Below, one piece after another: positions 35,511 through 44,437 of a DNA stretch of 64,000 nt. The notes beneath the pieces were generated by a model. That model searched no databases and was not told the DNA's origin. It saw only the letters and a list, made by a program, of their open reading frames with translations. Numbering within the stretch: the stretch's first letter is position 1; each line of letters begins with the position of its first letter. The position numbers and the translations under genes were made by a program. The stretch comes from Leucobacter edaphi (GTDB taxonomy: Bacteria > Actinomycetota > Actinomycetes > Actinomycetales > Microbacteriaceae): the NCBI RefSeq assembly GCF_016522535.1, contig NZ_JAEHOI010000006.1, positions 124,001 through 188,000 on the forward strand, given 5' to 3'.

Positions 35511-35525
35511 GTTTCCCTGGGAAAC
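35511..35525. promoter_or_regulatory. Palindrome upstream of a TetR gene
   Basis: gtttccc-t-gggaaac is a perfect 7-base-arm palindrome 47 bases before the TetR start. This position and symmetry suit an autoregulatory operator. It shares TTTCCC/GGGAAA arms with the repeat at 35437-35460. Confidence 0.5.
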
Positions 35526-35571
35526 ACGAGACTCAAGAATTCCGTTACTGAACCGCGCTATTGTTGGATGC

Positions 35572-36219
35572 ATGACCAAGATTGGACGACCCCGCGAGGC
35601 AGGGATTGACGTCCGAATCGTTCGAGCAGTGGCCGAACTCGCGCCGCAGTACGGGTATTCGGGCTTGACCGTTGAGCGCATCGTGAAGCACGCGCGCACC
35701 TCGAAACCGGCGTTCTACCGCCGATTCCGCAGTATCGCGAACGTCGTTCCGCTTATCCTCGCCTCCGACTTCGGCGACGATTCCGACGTCGATACGGGCA
35801 CCCTCGCAGGCGACCTGCTCGAAATCCAGATCCGCCAGTCGGAGCTGTTCAACCACCCCCTCACGAAGTCTGTGCTCGCGGGCTTCCTCGACCACCTGTC
35901 GGTCAACCCGGACGACGCGCAGCCGTTCATCGAGGGCTATCTCGCCCCGCGCCGCGCGCACACGCACGTGCTCCTCGCGCGCTCCGTCTCTCGCGGCGAG
36001 ATCCCGGAGGGCGCGGATCCCGCGTACGTCGCAGATCTGCTCACCGGCCCGGTGATCCTCCGCGGCCTCCTCCCCGGCATGCCGCCCATCGACGCCGAAC
36101 TGATCCGGCGCACCGTCACCACCGTGCTCAACGAGGTCCACTACTCCGGGGACCGGAGCGTGCTCGACGAGGTCTCGTTCCCGCGGGACCTCGAACTGGC
36201 GGGCGCGGGAGCGAAGTAG
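35572..36219 (+). CDS. TetR-family transcriptional regulator
   Basis: A 215-residue regulator. The N-terminal HTH is seen in GRPREAGIDVRIVRAVAELA and YGYSGLTVERIVKHARTSKPAFYRRF (helix 3 contains the PAFYRRF recognition part). The C-terminal ligand domain shows the LLTGPVILRGLLPG segment common to AcrR-type TetR_C_33 proteins. The ATG at 35572 follows a TATTGT hexamer by 7 bases, suggesting a leaderless mRNA. It is not flanked by an obvious target gene; palindromes upstream may be its own operators. Confidence 0.85.
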   Translation: MTKIGRPREAGIDVRIVRAVAELAPQYGYSGLTVERIVKHARTSKPAFYRRFRSIANVVPLILASDFGDDSDVDTGTLAGDLLEIQIRQSELFNHPLTKSVLAGFLDHLSVNPDDAQPFIEGYLAPRRAHTHVLLARSVSRGEIPEGADPAYVADLLTGPVILRGLLPGMPPIDAELIRRTVTTVLNEVHYSGDRSVLDEVSFPRDLELAGAGAK

Positions 36220-36268
36220 GGACGTGCGCGCTCAGGCCCGCTGATCCCTCCCGAGAGGTCGGGTTCGG

Positions 36269-36562
36269 CTAGTGCCAGTGCTTTCCGCCGTCGTCGGGGA
36301 GCTGGAGGTCCTTGCGGGCCTCAAGATCCTCCGCACTCGGCTTCGTACCGAGGCCGATCAGGGCGACCGTCATGACGGTGGCAATGAAGGCGACCCCGAG
36401 GAAGATCAGCGCGAGCATGAAGCTGCGCGTTGCGAGCAGCACGATGCCGCCGGCGAAGATGCCGAGCACCGCTGCGAACCCGACGAGTTCCAGCGGGCGC
36501 AGGCGGTCCCTGCGCGACGGAGTCACGGGTGCCTGGGGTGCGGGCTCGCTGGGGTTCTGCAT
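36269..36562 (-). CDS. Two-helix membrane protein, unknown function
   Basis: A 97-residue protein with a Pro-rich N-terminus, two hydrophobic helices (VGFAAVLGIFAGGIVLL and LALIFLGVAFIATVMTVALI) and a cytosolic tail rich in Asp, Glu, Lys and Leu ending in GKHWH. It follows another membrane protein by 26 bases on the same strand and is probably co-transcribed. I do not recognise the family; similar short genes are common in Microbacteriaceae. Confidence 0.7.
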   Translation of the reverse strand: MQNPSEPAPQAPVTPSRRDRLRPLELVGFAAVLGIFAGGIVLLATRSFMLALIFLGVAFIATVMTVALIGLGTKPSAEDLEARKDLQLPDDGGKHWH

Positions 36563-36588
36563 CGTCTGCTTTCCGTGTCGGGGTGGGG

Positions 36589-37143
36589 TCAGCGCGATTC
36601 GCGCTGGGTGTCGAAGGCGGAGATTCCGAGGAACACTCCGGCGATGACGGCGTAGCCGCCGAAGAAGCCGAGGATCGCGACCTGGTCTTGCCTCGCGAGG
36701 AGGACGAACAGGGCGAGGAGGAAGCCGCTCGCGCCGACGATGATCACATCGGGGCGACTTCCTGGACGGATCGCGTTGCCGAGGAACTCGAGCAGGGCGC
36801 TCACGAGCGACCAGGCGGCGATGACGACGGCGAAGCCGATCGCGGTTGCGCTCATGGGAACGAGCACCGCCGCGAAGAGGGCGACGCCAGCGAGCAGCGC
36901 CGGCACGGTGCGCCGGCCTGCCGAGGCGGGCGCCGTGGCCTCGATCACGTGCGCGACGCCGATCCCGGCGAGCGCGAGCGCCGCGACGGTGAGGTCGAAG
37001 CCGAGCTGCTCGTGCATCGTGGCCGAGAATGCAATGGCGATCGCCGCGACGAGGAGAACCCCGACGCGGATCAGACGGATCGCCCGTGAGGGTCGCGCCT
37101 CCGGGGTCGCCTCACCGGACACGTTCGCTGCCGCAGCCGACAT
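36589..37143 (-). CDS. Multi-pass membrane protein, unknown function
   Basis: A 184-residue protein with an N-terminal Ala/Glu-rich cytosolic part and about six hydrophobic segments, including LIRVGVLLVAAIAIAF, VPALLAGVALFAAVLV and DVIIVGASGFLLALFVLL. The ATG at 37143 has gaaagggg upstream. It heads a two-gene unit with the 97-residue protein. The family is not recognised; a DUF308-type (acid-resistance) membrane protein is a weak possibility. Confidence 0.7.
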   Translation of the reverse strand: MSAAAANVSGEATPEARPSRAIRLIRVGVLLVAAIAIAFSATMHEQLGFDLTVAALALAGIGVAHVIEATAPASAGRRTVPALLAGVALFAAVLVPMSATAIGFAVVIAAWSLVSALLEFLGNAIRPGSRPDVIIVGASGFLLALFVLLARQDQVAILGFFGGYAVIAGVFLGISAFDTQRESR

Positions 37144-37302
37144 GACGCCCCTTTCTCGCACCGCCCCAGTCTACCCTGCCCGGCTCCGAGCGCATGCGGG
37201 CCCGAACGGCGCCCGATTCTGATCTGAGCAGGCAGTCTCCCCACGGGTCGCTCGCCTGGGCACGCGCAACCCGCGCTGCCAGGTCTTCGGGCGCGGAGAG
37301 GA

Positions 37303-38679
37303 CTAGAGACCGCTCGGCATGTCCTGGAAGCGCGAGTAGTGGCCCTGGAACGCGACCGTGACGGTGCCCGTGGGGCCGTTGCGCTGCTTCGCGAGGATGA
37401 AGTCCGCCTCGCCAGCGCGCGGGCTGTCGCGGTCGCCGACGGCCTCGCGGTGGAGCAGGATCACCATGTCGGCGTCCTGCTCGAGCGAGCCGGACTCGCG
37501 GAGGTCGCTGATCGCGGGCATCTTGTCGGCGCGCTGCTCGGAGGCACGGTTGAGCTGCGACAGCGCGATGACGGGGACGTCGAGCTCCTTGGACAGCAGC
37601 TTGAGTGCGCGCGAGAACTCGCTGACCTCCTGCTGACGGCTCTCGGACTTCTTGCCGCTCGAGAGCAGCTGCAGGTAGTCGATGACGACCATCCGGAGCC
37701 CGTGCTGCTGCTTGAGCCGCCGGCACTTCGCGCGGATCTCGACGAGCGTGAGATTGGGGCTGTCATCGATGAACAGCGGCGCCTCGGCGACGCGCGCCTG
37801 CGTTGCCGCGAGCTTCTGGAAGTCGCGGTTGTCGAGCGCGCCCTTGCGGAGCGTCTGCATCGGGATCGAGGCCTCCGCGGCGAGGAGTCGCATCGCGATC
37901 TCGGCGCGGCCCATCTCGAGCGAGAAGAAGACGGTCGGAGCGTTCGCGTGGACGGACGCGTTACGCGCCACGTCCATCGCGAGGGTCGACTTTCCCATCG
38001 CGGGACGCGCAGCGATGATGATCATCTGGCCGCCGGCGAAGCCGTTCGTCATCGCGTCGAGCTCGCTGAAGCCCGTTGGCACGCCGAGCATGCCGTCCGC
38101 GGCACCGTTGGCCTTGTTGATCTCCTCGAGCGCCGCGTCGACCGCGAGCGAGAGCGGAACGTAGTCCTCGCCCTGGTTCTCCCCCGTGACCCCGTAGATC
38201 TCCGACTGCGCGACGTTGACCAGGTCGATCGCCTCGCCCTCGCCCGCGTACCCCATCTGCACGATGCGGGTACCCGCCTCGACGAGGCGCCGCAGGAGCG
38301 CCTTCTCGGCGACGATCTCGGCGTAGAAGCTGGCGTTGGCGGCCGTGGGCACGATGCTCGTGACGGTGTGGAGATACTCGGCACCGCCCGCGCGCTGGAG
38401 ATCGCCGGTCTTGGTCAGTTCGTCGGTGACGGTGATGACGTCGGTGGGCTCGCCGCGCGAGTAGAGCGACAGGACGGCCTCGTAGATGACCTCGTGCTTC
38501 GGCACGTAGAAGTCGGGGCCCTTGAGCTGGCCCGTGACGTCGGCGACGGCGTCCTTGGAGAGCAGCATGCCGCCGAGCGCGCTCTGTTCGGCGAGGAGAT
38601 CGTACGGCGGGGTACGCTCGTGCCCCCGACCCTCGTCTTCGACGAACGGATCAGGGATTCCCAGGTGGGCGATAGACAC
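37303..38679 (-). CDS. dnaB: Replicative DNA helicase
   Basis: A 458-residue hexameric helicase that unwinds DNA ahead of the replisome. The N-terminal domain has PPYDLLAEQSALGGMLLS; the RecA-like C-terminal domain has Walker A RPAMGKSTLA near residue 232, Walker B VVIDYLQLL and the arginine-rich SRQQEVSEFSRALK. There is no intein. The start is a GTG at 38679 with gaggag upstream. It is separated from rplI by a terminator and about 430 bases, unlike the usual close rplI-dnaB spacing, and DnaA boxes lie in that gap. Confidence 0.95.
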   Translation of the reverse strand: MSIAHLGIPDPFVEDEGRGHERTPPYDLLAEQSALGGMLLSKDAVADVTGQLKGPDFYVPKHEVIYEAVLSLYSRGEPTDVITVTDELTKTGDLQRAGGAEYLHTVTSIVPTAANASFYAEIVAEKALLRRLVEAGTRIVQMGYAGEGEAIDLVNVAQSEIYGVTGENQGEDYVPLSLAVDAALEEINKANGAADGMLGVPTGFSELDAMTNGFAGGQMIIIAARPAMGKSTLAMDVARNASVHANAPTVFFSLEMGRAEIAMRLLAAEASIPMQTLRKGALDNRDFQKLAATQARVAEAPLFIDDSPNLTLVEIRAKCRRLKQQHGLRMVVIDYLQLLSSGKKSESRQQEVSEFSRALKLLSKELDVPVIALSQLNRASEQRADKMPAISDLRESGSLEQDADMVILLHREAVGDRDSPRAGEADFILAKQRNGPTGTVTVAFQGHYSRFQDMPSGL

Positions 38680-39107
38680 TCGATCACTCCTCTGCCACGG
38701 CTCGAACTCGGTGTCTGAACATCACACACCCGACCCCGGACATTCACGGTATGGGCACCTTCCGCACCCGCCAAACGGCCGGGTGCTCAACCTGTGGATA
38801 ACTCCGTGTATAACCTCTCGCGTTTCGCCACAGGTTTTCCACATGCTTGGGGATAGCCTGTGGAATCACGAACAAAGATGACGACAACTCTTCGCCTGAT
38901 CAGGCATTTTACTTATCCACAAGAGGAAAGTTTTTCAAGTTTAAGGTAGAGCTTGAGGCTTTTGGCGGGCCTCGGGGTGTGGAGAACTTTCGGATGAAAT
39001 CGCGCTTTGTCAAGCCGATGTCGGCGTTTTGAGCGGAAGTTCGTTCACCTGTTATTCATGCCCCTGGGGAGAGGTGCTCTGACCAGGTAAACGCAGCGGA
39101 AAAACGC
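38680..39107. promoter_or_regulatory. dnaB upstream region with DnaA boxes
   Basis: The gap between dnaB and the rplI terminator contains two perfect nine-base DnaA boxes: TGTGGATAA at 38793-38801 and TTATCCACA at 38933-38941, with near matches such as the TTTTCCACA around 38834-38842. Bases about 38860-38950 are richer in A/T than the flanks. The gap probably holds the dnaB promoter, and DnaA may regulate it. No convincing gene was seen. Confidence 0.65.
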
Positions 39108-39149
39108 CAGCGGGGCGGCGGATCCGGTAAGGAATCCGCCGCCCCGCTG
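39108..39149 (-). terminator. Rho-independent terminator of the rpsF operon
   Basis: A perfect 16-base stem (39108-39123 with 39134-39149) with a 10-base loop; flanking arms at 39090-39097 and 39151-39158 are complementary too. On the minus strand a TTTTT run directly follows the stem. It begins 15 bases past the rplI stop. Confidence 0.88.
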
Positions 39150-39163
39150 AGCTGCGTTCGCGA

Positions 39164-39613
39164 TTAGCGCTGCGAGATGACCTGCAGGGTGATCTCGGCG
39201 TCGACGCCCTCGTGCAGGTGCACGATGGCCTTGTACTCGCCCGTCGTCTTGATGGACGGCACGGTGACCTTGCGCTTGTCGATCTCGCCGATGCCGGCCT
39301 CGGAAACCGCTGCCGCGACGGCGGCGGGCTTCACGGAGCCGAACAGGCGGCCGCCGGTGCCGGTCTTGGCCTGCAGGCGGATCTTGCCCTCCTGCAGCTT
39401 GGCCTTGAGCGCCTGCGCGTCCTCGACGGAAGCAAGCGCGCGGGCATCGCGCGCGGCACGGAGCTGCGCGACCTGAGCCTCGCCGCCACGCGACCAGTGC
39501 ACCGCGTAGCCCTGGGGCACGAGGTAGTTACGGGCGTAACCGGTCTTGACGTCGACGACGTCGCCGGCGGAACCGAGGCCCTGGACCTCGTTGGTGAGGA
39601 TTACCTTCGCCAT
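39164..39613 (-). CDS. rplI: 50S ribosomal protein L9
   Basis: A 149-residue L9. The N-terminal rRNA-binding domain ([20 protein letters not shown] and [11 protein letters not shown]) is joined by a long helix to the C-terminal domain ([10 protein letters not shown]). Length and sequence are normal. It is the last gene of the rpsF-ssb-rpsR-rplI operon, before a strong terminator; rpsR ends 12 bases upstream. Confidence 0.97.
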   Translation of the reverse strand: MAKVILTNEVQGLGSAGDVVDVKTGYARNYLVPQGYAVHWSRGGEAQVAQLRAARDARALASVEDAQALKAKLQEGKIRLQAKTGTGGRLFGSVKPAAVAAAVSEAGIGEIDKRKVTVPSIKTTGEYKAIVHLHEGVDAEITLQVISQR

Positions 39614-39625
39614 GATGTTTCCTCC

Positions 39626-39886
39626 TTAGCGGCCGGAGCCGGCGTAGGGGAGGAGTGCCATCTCGCGGGCGTTCTTCACGGCCTTCGCGATCAGTCGCTG
39701 CTCCTGCACGGACACGCCGGTGATACGGCGGGCGCGGATCTTTCCACGCTCAGAGATGAACTTGCGGAGCGTAGCGACATCCTTGTAATCGATGACGCCG
39801 ACGGTCTGCTTCTTCGCCGGTGCGAGAACCTTCGAGTTCTTTCCGCGACCCGGCTTGCGGCCTGCGCCGCTGGACTTGCCTGCCAT
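39626..39886 (-). CDS. rpsR: 30S ribosomal protein S18
   Basis: An 86-residue S18 with an N-terminal basic arm and the core [23 protein letters not shown]. The ATG at 39886 is chosen; the frame extends upstream, but the extra residues are outside the usual S18. There are no zinc-binding Cys, so it is of the Cys-free type, which in some actinobacteria has a zinc-regulated paralogue elsewhere. It follows ssb by about 78 bases. Confidence 0.95.
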   Translation of the reverse strand: MAGKSSGAGRKPGRGKNSKVLAPAKKQTVGVIDYKDVATLRKFISERGKIRARRITGVSVQEQRLIAKAVKNAREMALLPYAGSGR

Positions 39887-39964
39887 AGTGGTCTCTTTTC
39901 GTATTTCGCTCCGGGTGTCCCGGAACAAGAAGTGGTGCGTCGGCTCGATGGCCGACAGGTGCCT

Positions 39965-40495
39965 TTAGAAGGGCTGTTCGTCGTCGAAGCCGCCGAAATC
40001 GCCGCCAGCGGAACCGCCCTGCTGGCCGCCGGAGCTGGCCCACGGGTTGTCCTGCGGGGAAGCAGCGGGCTTGCCCCAGCTGCTCTGCCCTGCGGGCTGA
40101 CCGCCGCCGAAGCCGCCGACCTGGCCGCGCGACTGACCGCGGGCGACCTGAGCGGTGGCGAATCGGAGCGACGGGCCGATCTCTTCGACCTCGAGGTCGA
40201 GCGACGTGCGCTGCTGACCCTGGTTGTCGGTGTAGCTGCGCTGGGTGAGACGGCCCTGGACGATCACGCGCGTGCCCTTGGTGAGGGACGCTGCGATGTT
40301 GTCGGCGTACTCACCGTAGGCGCGGCAGCCGAGCCACAGGGGCTCGCCGTCCGACCAATCACCGGACTGACGGTCGCGCACGCGCGGCGTCGAGGCGATC
40401 CGGAAGGTCACCCACGACTTGCCCGCCTGGCTGACACGCGGCTCGGGGTCGGCAACGAGGTTGCCCACCACGGTGATCAGCGGCTCGCCGGCCAT
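39965..40495 (-). CDS. ssb: Single-stranded DNA-binding protein
   Basis: A 176-residue SSB. The OB-fold occupies about residues 1-112 (TVVGNLVADPEPRVSQAGK, TLGTRV-type strand GTRVIVQGRLTQRSYTD); a Gly/Gln-rich linker follows, and the last residues DDEQPF are the acidic tip that recruits partner proteins. It protects single-stranded DNA at forks. It begins 3 bases after the rpsF stop, as in many bacteria. Confidence 0.96.
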   Translation of the reverse strand: MAGEPLITVVGNLVADPEPRVSQAGKSWVTFRIASTPRVRDRQSGDWSDGEPLWLGCRAYGEYADNIAASLTKGTRVIVQGRLTQRSYTDNQGQQRTSLDLEVEEIGPSLRFATAQVARGQSRGQVGGFGGGQPAGQSSWGKPAASPQDNPWASSGGQQGGSAGGDFGGFDDEQPF

Positions 40496-40498
40496 GGG

Positions 40499-40858
40499 CT
40501 ACGCGCCAGCCTTCGCGGCGCGTGCGGCCTTGGCCGCGTCGCGCTTGGCCTGCGCTGCACGCTGAGCCATGAGCTCGTCGGCGCGGAGGACCTTGGTGCG
40601 GAGAACGGCCTCGGAGAGACCCAGCTGACGATCGAGCTCAGCGGTGGCTTCGTTCGACGCGGTGAAGTTCACCACGACGTAGATGCCCTCGGACTGCTTC
40701 TTGATCTCGTAGGCCATACGGCGCTTGCCCCAGATGTCGACGTTCTCGATCTCGCCGCCCGCGTTGCGGATGACGCCGAGGAACTTGTCCATGCTGGGGG
40801 CCACAGTGCGCTCGTCGATACCCGGATCGAGGATCACCATGAGTTCATACGGATGCAT
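40499..40858 (-). CDS. rpsF: 30S ribosomal protein S6
   Basis: A 119-residue S6 with the usual [16 protein letters not shown] start, [18 protein letters not shown] in the middle and an Ala/Lys-rich end. The ATG at 40858 has ggaggtgggtcagta upstream and is the conserved start; an in-frame extension to 40891 is not. First gene of the rpsF-ssb-rpsR-rplI operon. Confidence 0.96.
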   Translation of the reverse strand: MHPYELMVILDPGIDERTVAPSMDKFLGVIRNAGGEIENVDIWGKRRMAYEIKKQSEGIYVVVNFTASNEATAELDRQLGLSEAVLRTKVLRADELMAQRAAQAKRDAAKAARAAKAGA

Positions 40859-41026
40859 TACTGACCCACCTCCTTCGGACTTCACGGCCACAGGATTTCT
40901 GTGGCAGGAGGGTGTTGTGCATCGTGCCCGCTCACCTCGCAGATTGCTCGGTGCGCAGACAACCCCAATAGCTTAGCATCATCCGAGCCGCTCGGCACCC
41001 CGATATTCCGGTCGTACGCTGGGGGG

Positions 41027-42238
41027 ATGCGGATCGCCCTCGTCTCCCTCCACACCTCGCCCGGTGCGGTGCCCGGACGGGCGGACGCCGGCGGCATGAA
41101 CGTGGTCGTCGCGGAGGCCGCGCACGCACTCGCGGCCCGCGGCCACGAGGTCTCGGTGATCACGCGAGCGAGCGACGACGCCGCAGCGGGGGAGCGGCCC
41201 CTCGATCCCGCGCGTCCCGGCCCGAGCCTCGTGGCGATCGAGGCCGGGGATCCCGGGCTCCGGAAAGAAGAGCTGCCGACGATCCTCCCCGCGGCCTCGC
41301 GCGCACTCGCCGCGCTCGGGCCGTTCGACGCGGTGCACGCCCACTACTGGCTGAGCGGCGTCGCGGCGCGGGAGACCGCGGCGCGCAGCAGCGTCGGCCT
41401 CGCGCTGAGCCTGCACACCGTCGGCGCGCAGAAGAACGCGCGGCTCGCGGCGAACGACCGCGGGGAACCGCCGCTCAGGATCGCCGCTGAACGCGCGCTG
41501 ATCAGGGAGAGCACCCTTGTCGCCGGGAGCGAGGGCGAGCTCGCGGCCGCGCGCTCGGCAGCTGGCGGATCGGCGGGCAGGGGGATCGTCATCCACCCCG
41601 GCGTCGACACCTCCGCGTTTACGCCCCGGGATGTTTCCCGTGAAACGGAGCGGCTCGGGGACCGTCGCCCGTTCCGCATCGTCGTGCTCGGCCGGGTGCA
41701 GCCCCTGAAGGGGCAGGATCTCGCGATCCGCGCGATCGGCGCGCTCATGAAACTCGATCCGGAGCTCGCGGCTCGCACGGAACTCCTGATCGCGGGGGAG
41801 CCGACCCCGGGAGGCGAAGCCTGGGCCGCGGGCCTGCCGCACCTCGCCGAAGAACTGGGCGCGACCGATCACGTGCGATTCCTCCCCGCGCAGGGACGGT
41901 CCGAGGCCGCCCGGCTCCTCGCCACCGCCGACCTCGCACTCGTGCCGTCCCGCTCCGAGACCTTCGGCCTCGTGGCCGTCGAGGCCGCCGCGTGCGGGGT
42001 TCCGACGATCGCGGGACGCCACACCGGGCTGCTCGAGTCCGCCCCCGATGGCCGCTCGGCGATCCTCGTCGACGGGCGCGACCCGGCGGATTGGGCGCGC
42101 GCGATCCACGGCCTGCTCCGCGACCCGGCGCGCAGGTCCGCCCTCGGTGCGAGCGCGCGCGCGTTCGCGCTCACGCTCGACTGGGCGCGGCACGCCGAGC
42201 GCCTCGAAGCGCTCTACCGCGAACTCGCGCGGCGCTGA
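41027..42238 (+). CDS. mshA: GT4 glycosyltransferase, MshA-like (mycothiol step 1)
   Basis: A 403-residue GT4 enzyme. MshA joins UDP-GlcNAc to inositol 3-phosphate, the first mycothiol step. The ADAGGMNVVVAE segment near residue 24, HAHYWLSG near 105 and the donor-site SETFGLVAVEAAACGVPTIA near 310 match MshA. The ATG at 41027 follows a TACGCT hexamer by 6 bases and has no useful Shine-Dalgarno, so a leaderless mRNA is likely. A degenerate parS motif encodes VSRET near residue 203. It faces ino1 across a shared terminator. Confidence 0.83.
   Translation: MRIALVSLHTSPGAVPGRADAGGMNVVVAEAAHALAARGHEVSVITRASDDAAAGERPLDPARPGPSLVAIEAGDPGLRKEELPTILPAASRALAALGPFDAVHAHYWLSGVAARETAARSSVGLALSLHTVGAQKNARLAANDRGEPPLRIAAERALIRESTLVAGSEGELAAARSAAGGSAGRGIVIHPGVDTSAFTPRDVSRETERLGDRRPFRIVVLGRVQPLKGQDLAIRAIGALMKLDPELAARTELLIAGEPTPGGEAWAAGLPHLAEELGATDHVRFLPAQGRSEAARLLATADLALVPSRSETFGLVAVEAAACGVPTIAGRHTGLLESAPDGRSAILVDGRDPADWARAIHGLLRDPARRSALGASARAFALTLDWARHAERLEALYRELARR
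41632..41647. promoter_or_regulatory. Degenerate parS-like site inside mshA
   Basis: TGTTTCCCGTGAAACG differs from the parS core by one central A-to-C. It lies in mshA, about 14 kb left of dnaA, and in frame it encodes Val-Ser-Arg-Glu-Thr like the recF copies. Binding may be weak. Confidence 0.4.
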
Positions 42239-42271
42239 TCGGCGATCCGCCTTCCCGCACTCAGATACCGA

Positions 42272-42306
42272 CAGAGGCCCCGATCCGAAAGGGATCGGGG
42301 CCTCTG
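42272..42306. terminator. Bidirectional terminator between mshA and ino1
   Basis: A perfect 15-base stem (42272-42286 with 42292-42306) with a gaaag loop, located between the convergent mshA and ino1 genes and suited to ending both transcripts. Confidence 0.82.
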
Positions 42307-42321
42307 TTCGCGCGGCAGGGA

Positions 42322-43386
42322 TCAGCGGTCGAGGAACGCCTCGAGCTCCGTGCGTGCGACATCGTCGGGCTTCTGCACCGGCGGCGACTTCATGAAGTAC
42401 GCGGAGGCGGACTCCACGGGACCGGCGTCGCCGCGATCGAGCGCGACCTTCGCGGCGCGGATCGCGTCGATCATCGTGCCGGCCGAATTGGGGGAGTCCC
42501 ACACCTCGAGCTTGTACTCGAGGCTCATCGGCACGTCACCGAAGCCGCGGCCCTCGAGGCGCACGAAGGCGAACTTCCGGTCCTCGAGCCACGGCACGTG
42601 ATCGCTCGGACCGATGTGGACATCATCGGGGGAGAGGTCGACGTCGATGTTCGAGGTGACGGCCTGGGTCTTGGAGATCTTCTTGGACTTCAGGCGGCTG
42701 CGCTCCAGCATGTTCTTGAAGTCCATGTTGCCGCCGACATTCAGCTGGTAGGTGTGGTCGAGGGCGATGCCGCGGCTCTCCATCAGGCGGGCGAGAACGC
42801 GGTGCGTGATCGTCGCGCCGACCTGGCTCTTAATGTCGTCGCCGACGATCGGGAGACCGGCATCGACGAACTTCGCGGCCCACTCGGGGTCGCTCGCCAC
42901 GAACACGGGCACCGCGTTCACGAACGCGACACCGGCCTCGAGCGCGGCCTGCGCGTAGAACTTGACGGCCTGCTCGCTGCCGACCGGAAGATAGCAGGCG
43001 AGCACCTCGGCGCCGGAGTCGCGGAGCACCTGCACCACGTCAACCGGCTCGGCGGCAGACTCCTCGACGGCGTCGCGGTAGTACTCCCCGAGACCGTCGA
43101 GCGTCGGGGCGCGCTGCACCGTGACGCCGAGCTCCGGAACGTCCGAGAACTTGATCGTGTTGTTGTGCCCGGCCCAGATGGCCTCGCTCAGATCACGGCC
43201 GACCTTCTCGGCGTCGACCTCGAAGGCGGCAACAAACTCCAGATCAGAGACGTGATATCCGCCCAGCCGCACGTGCATGAGGCCCGGAACGCTCTCGTCG
43301 TCGGCTGCGCCGCGATAGTACTCGACGCCCTGCACCAAAGAGCTCACGCAATTGCCAATGCCCGCGAGGGCAACCTTTACCGTCAT
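42322..43386 (-). CDS. ino1: myo-Inositol-1-phosphate synthase
   Basis: A 354-residue actinobacterial Ino1 that converts glucose 6-phosphate to inositol 1-phosphate with NAD. It starts [24 protein letters not shown] (NAD-binding loop) and has [17 protein letters not shown] and [13 protein letters not shown] plus [14 protein letters not shown], which carry the NAD and catalytic lysines of the family. Inositol supplies phosphatidylinositol and mycothiol. The ATG at 43386 overlaps a GATG run; the long in-frame extension upstream lies antiphase in the neighbouring deacetylase gene. It follows that gene by 55 bases and is probably in one operon with it. Confidence 0.92.
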   Translation of the reverse strand: MTVKVALAGIGNCVSSLVQGVEYYRGAADDESVPGLMHVRLGGYHVSDLEFVAAFEVDAEKVGRDLSEAIWAGHNNTIKFSDVPELGVTVQRAPTLDGLGEYYRDAVEESAAEPVDVVQVLRDSGAEVLACYLPVGSEQAVKFYAQAALEAGVAFVNAVPVFVASDPEWAAKFVDAGLPIVGDDIKSQVGATITHRVLARLMESRGIALDHTYQLNVGGNMDFKNMLERSRLKSKKISKTQAVTSNIDVDLSPDDVHIGPSDHVPWLEDRKFAFVRLEGRGFGDVPMSLEYKLEVWDSPNSAGTMIDAIRAAKVALDRGDAGPVESASAYFMKSPPVQKPDDVARTELEAFLDR

Positions 43387-43441
43387 CGCATCCCTCAATT
43401 CGCATGCTGGTGCGGACCCGCCGCACCCACAGCTTCCAATT

Positions 43442-44437
43442 CTAGCCACCGTGACCGGGAGGAGCCGGAATCCGGCGGAACGTCTCGCGATCCCCGATCG
43501 GCTCCCGCTGCCCGCCGACGTGCACGATGTCATCGCCGTCGACCGTGAGCTGCGTGCCGTGCGCGCGCAGCGCCGCAACCTTGCGGGGGAGCCAGGCCGT
43601 GACGTCGTGGACCTCGATCGCGGGAGCGGAGGCGGCAGCCTGATCGGAGGCGGCATCGATCGACGGATCGGCGGCGCCCGAATCGGCGACGCCGGGATCG
43701 GCGGCGCCCGAATCGGCGACGCCGGGATCGGCGGCTCCAGGTTCGGCGACTCCAGGTTCGGCGGCGCTCGGATCGGCAGCGCCCGTCTCGGCGAGCGCGC
43801 GCTCGGCGGCCTCGTCGCCGAGGATCTCCCAGAACGGGAGCCCCAGCGCCTGGGCGACCGCGCGGGCGAGGCGATGGGCGAGCACGTGATCGGGGTGCCC
43901 GTAGCCGCCGCCATCGTCGTAGCTGACGATGGCCTGCGCGCCCGCCTGGTACGCAGCGGCCAAGAGATCGTTGAGGGCCTCGACCGCGGGGGCGCTCGTG
44001 AGCGCGTCGGCGCTCGCGTCGGGCGCCGCTCCCGCGCGACCGTCCGGACCCCACGCCATGCCGGAGTCCTCGTAGATCACGGGCGGGTAGCCCTCTGCCC
44101 GTGCCGGCTCAACGCCGAGGAAGGCGTGCCGTTCGAGCCCGAGCATCGCGAGCGCCGCGGCGAGCTCCGTCTGCCGGTGGGGTGCGAGGGCGTCGGTTCC
44201 GGCGAGGTGCGCGAACGGACCCGCGACGACCTCACCCCGCTCACCCCGGGTGAGGGTGACGAGGAGGGGCTCCCGTCCCGCCTCAGCGAGCCCGGCGAGG
44301 GTGCCCCCCGTCGTGATCGTCTCGTCGTCCGGGTGGGCGTGCACGAACATCACGCGCGACCGGCCATCGAACCAGGATCCGGGGTCCGCGTTCGGCGCCG
44401 CGGCACCCTCCTGCTGCGTCGTCTCCATGCTGGTCAC
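43442..44437 (-). CDS. mshB: PIG-L family deacetylase, MshB-like
   Basis: A 331-residue zinc deacetylase. MshB removes acetyl from GlcNAc-inositol in mycothiol synthesis; the related Mca hydrolyses mycothiol conjugates. The zinc motif is HAHPDDE near residue 34 and the second His is in [12 protein letters not shown] low-complexity Ala/Asp/Pro/Gly segment (about 218-255) is encoded by a 30-base repeat inserted between family blocks. Location beside ino1 and an MshA-like gene supports MshB over Mca, but not conclusively. The GTG at 44437 overlaps the stop of the CCA-adding enzyme gene; an ATG at 44428 is also possible. Confidence 0.78.
   Translation of the reverse strand: MTSMETTQQEGAAAPNADPGSWFDGRSRVMFVHAHPDDETITTGGTLAGLAEAGREPLLVTLTRGERGEVVAGPFAHLAGTDALAPHRQTELAAALAMLGLERHAFLGVEPARAEGYPPVIYEDSGMAWGPDGRAGAAPDASADALTSAPAVEALNDLLAAAYQAGAQAIVSYDDGGGYGHPDHVLAHRLARAVAQALGLPFWEILGDEAAERALAETGAADPSAAEPGVAEPGAADPGVADSGAADPGVADSGAADPSIDAASDQAAASAPAIEVHDVTAWLPRKVAALRAHGTQLTVDGDDIVHVGGQREPIGDRETFRRIPAPPGHGG
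43666..43785. repeat. Four 30-bp tandem repeats inside the deacetylase gene
   Basis: Units at 43666-43695 and 43696-43725 are identical; 43726-43755 and 43756-43785 are diverged copies. On the coding strand each encodes ten residues of the [10 protein letters not shown] type. The length keeps the frame, so copy number may vary. Confidence 0.85.

Noticed and set aside
36249-36263. Short cccga/tcggg hairpin between the TetR and 97-residue genes as a terminator
   Set aside because: Five-base stem without a T run; too weak to call.
38860-39060. Small ORF in the dnaB-rplI gap
   Set aside because: About 60 codons without G/C third-position bias or ribosome site, overlapping DnaA boxes; regulatory DNA is more likely.
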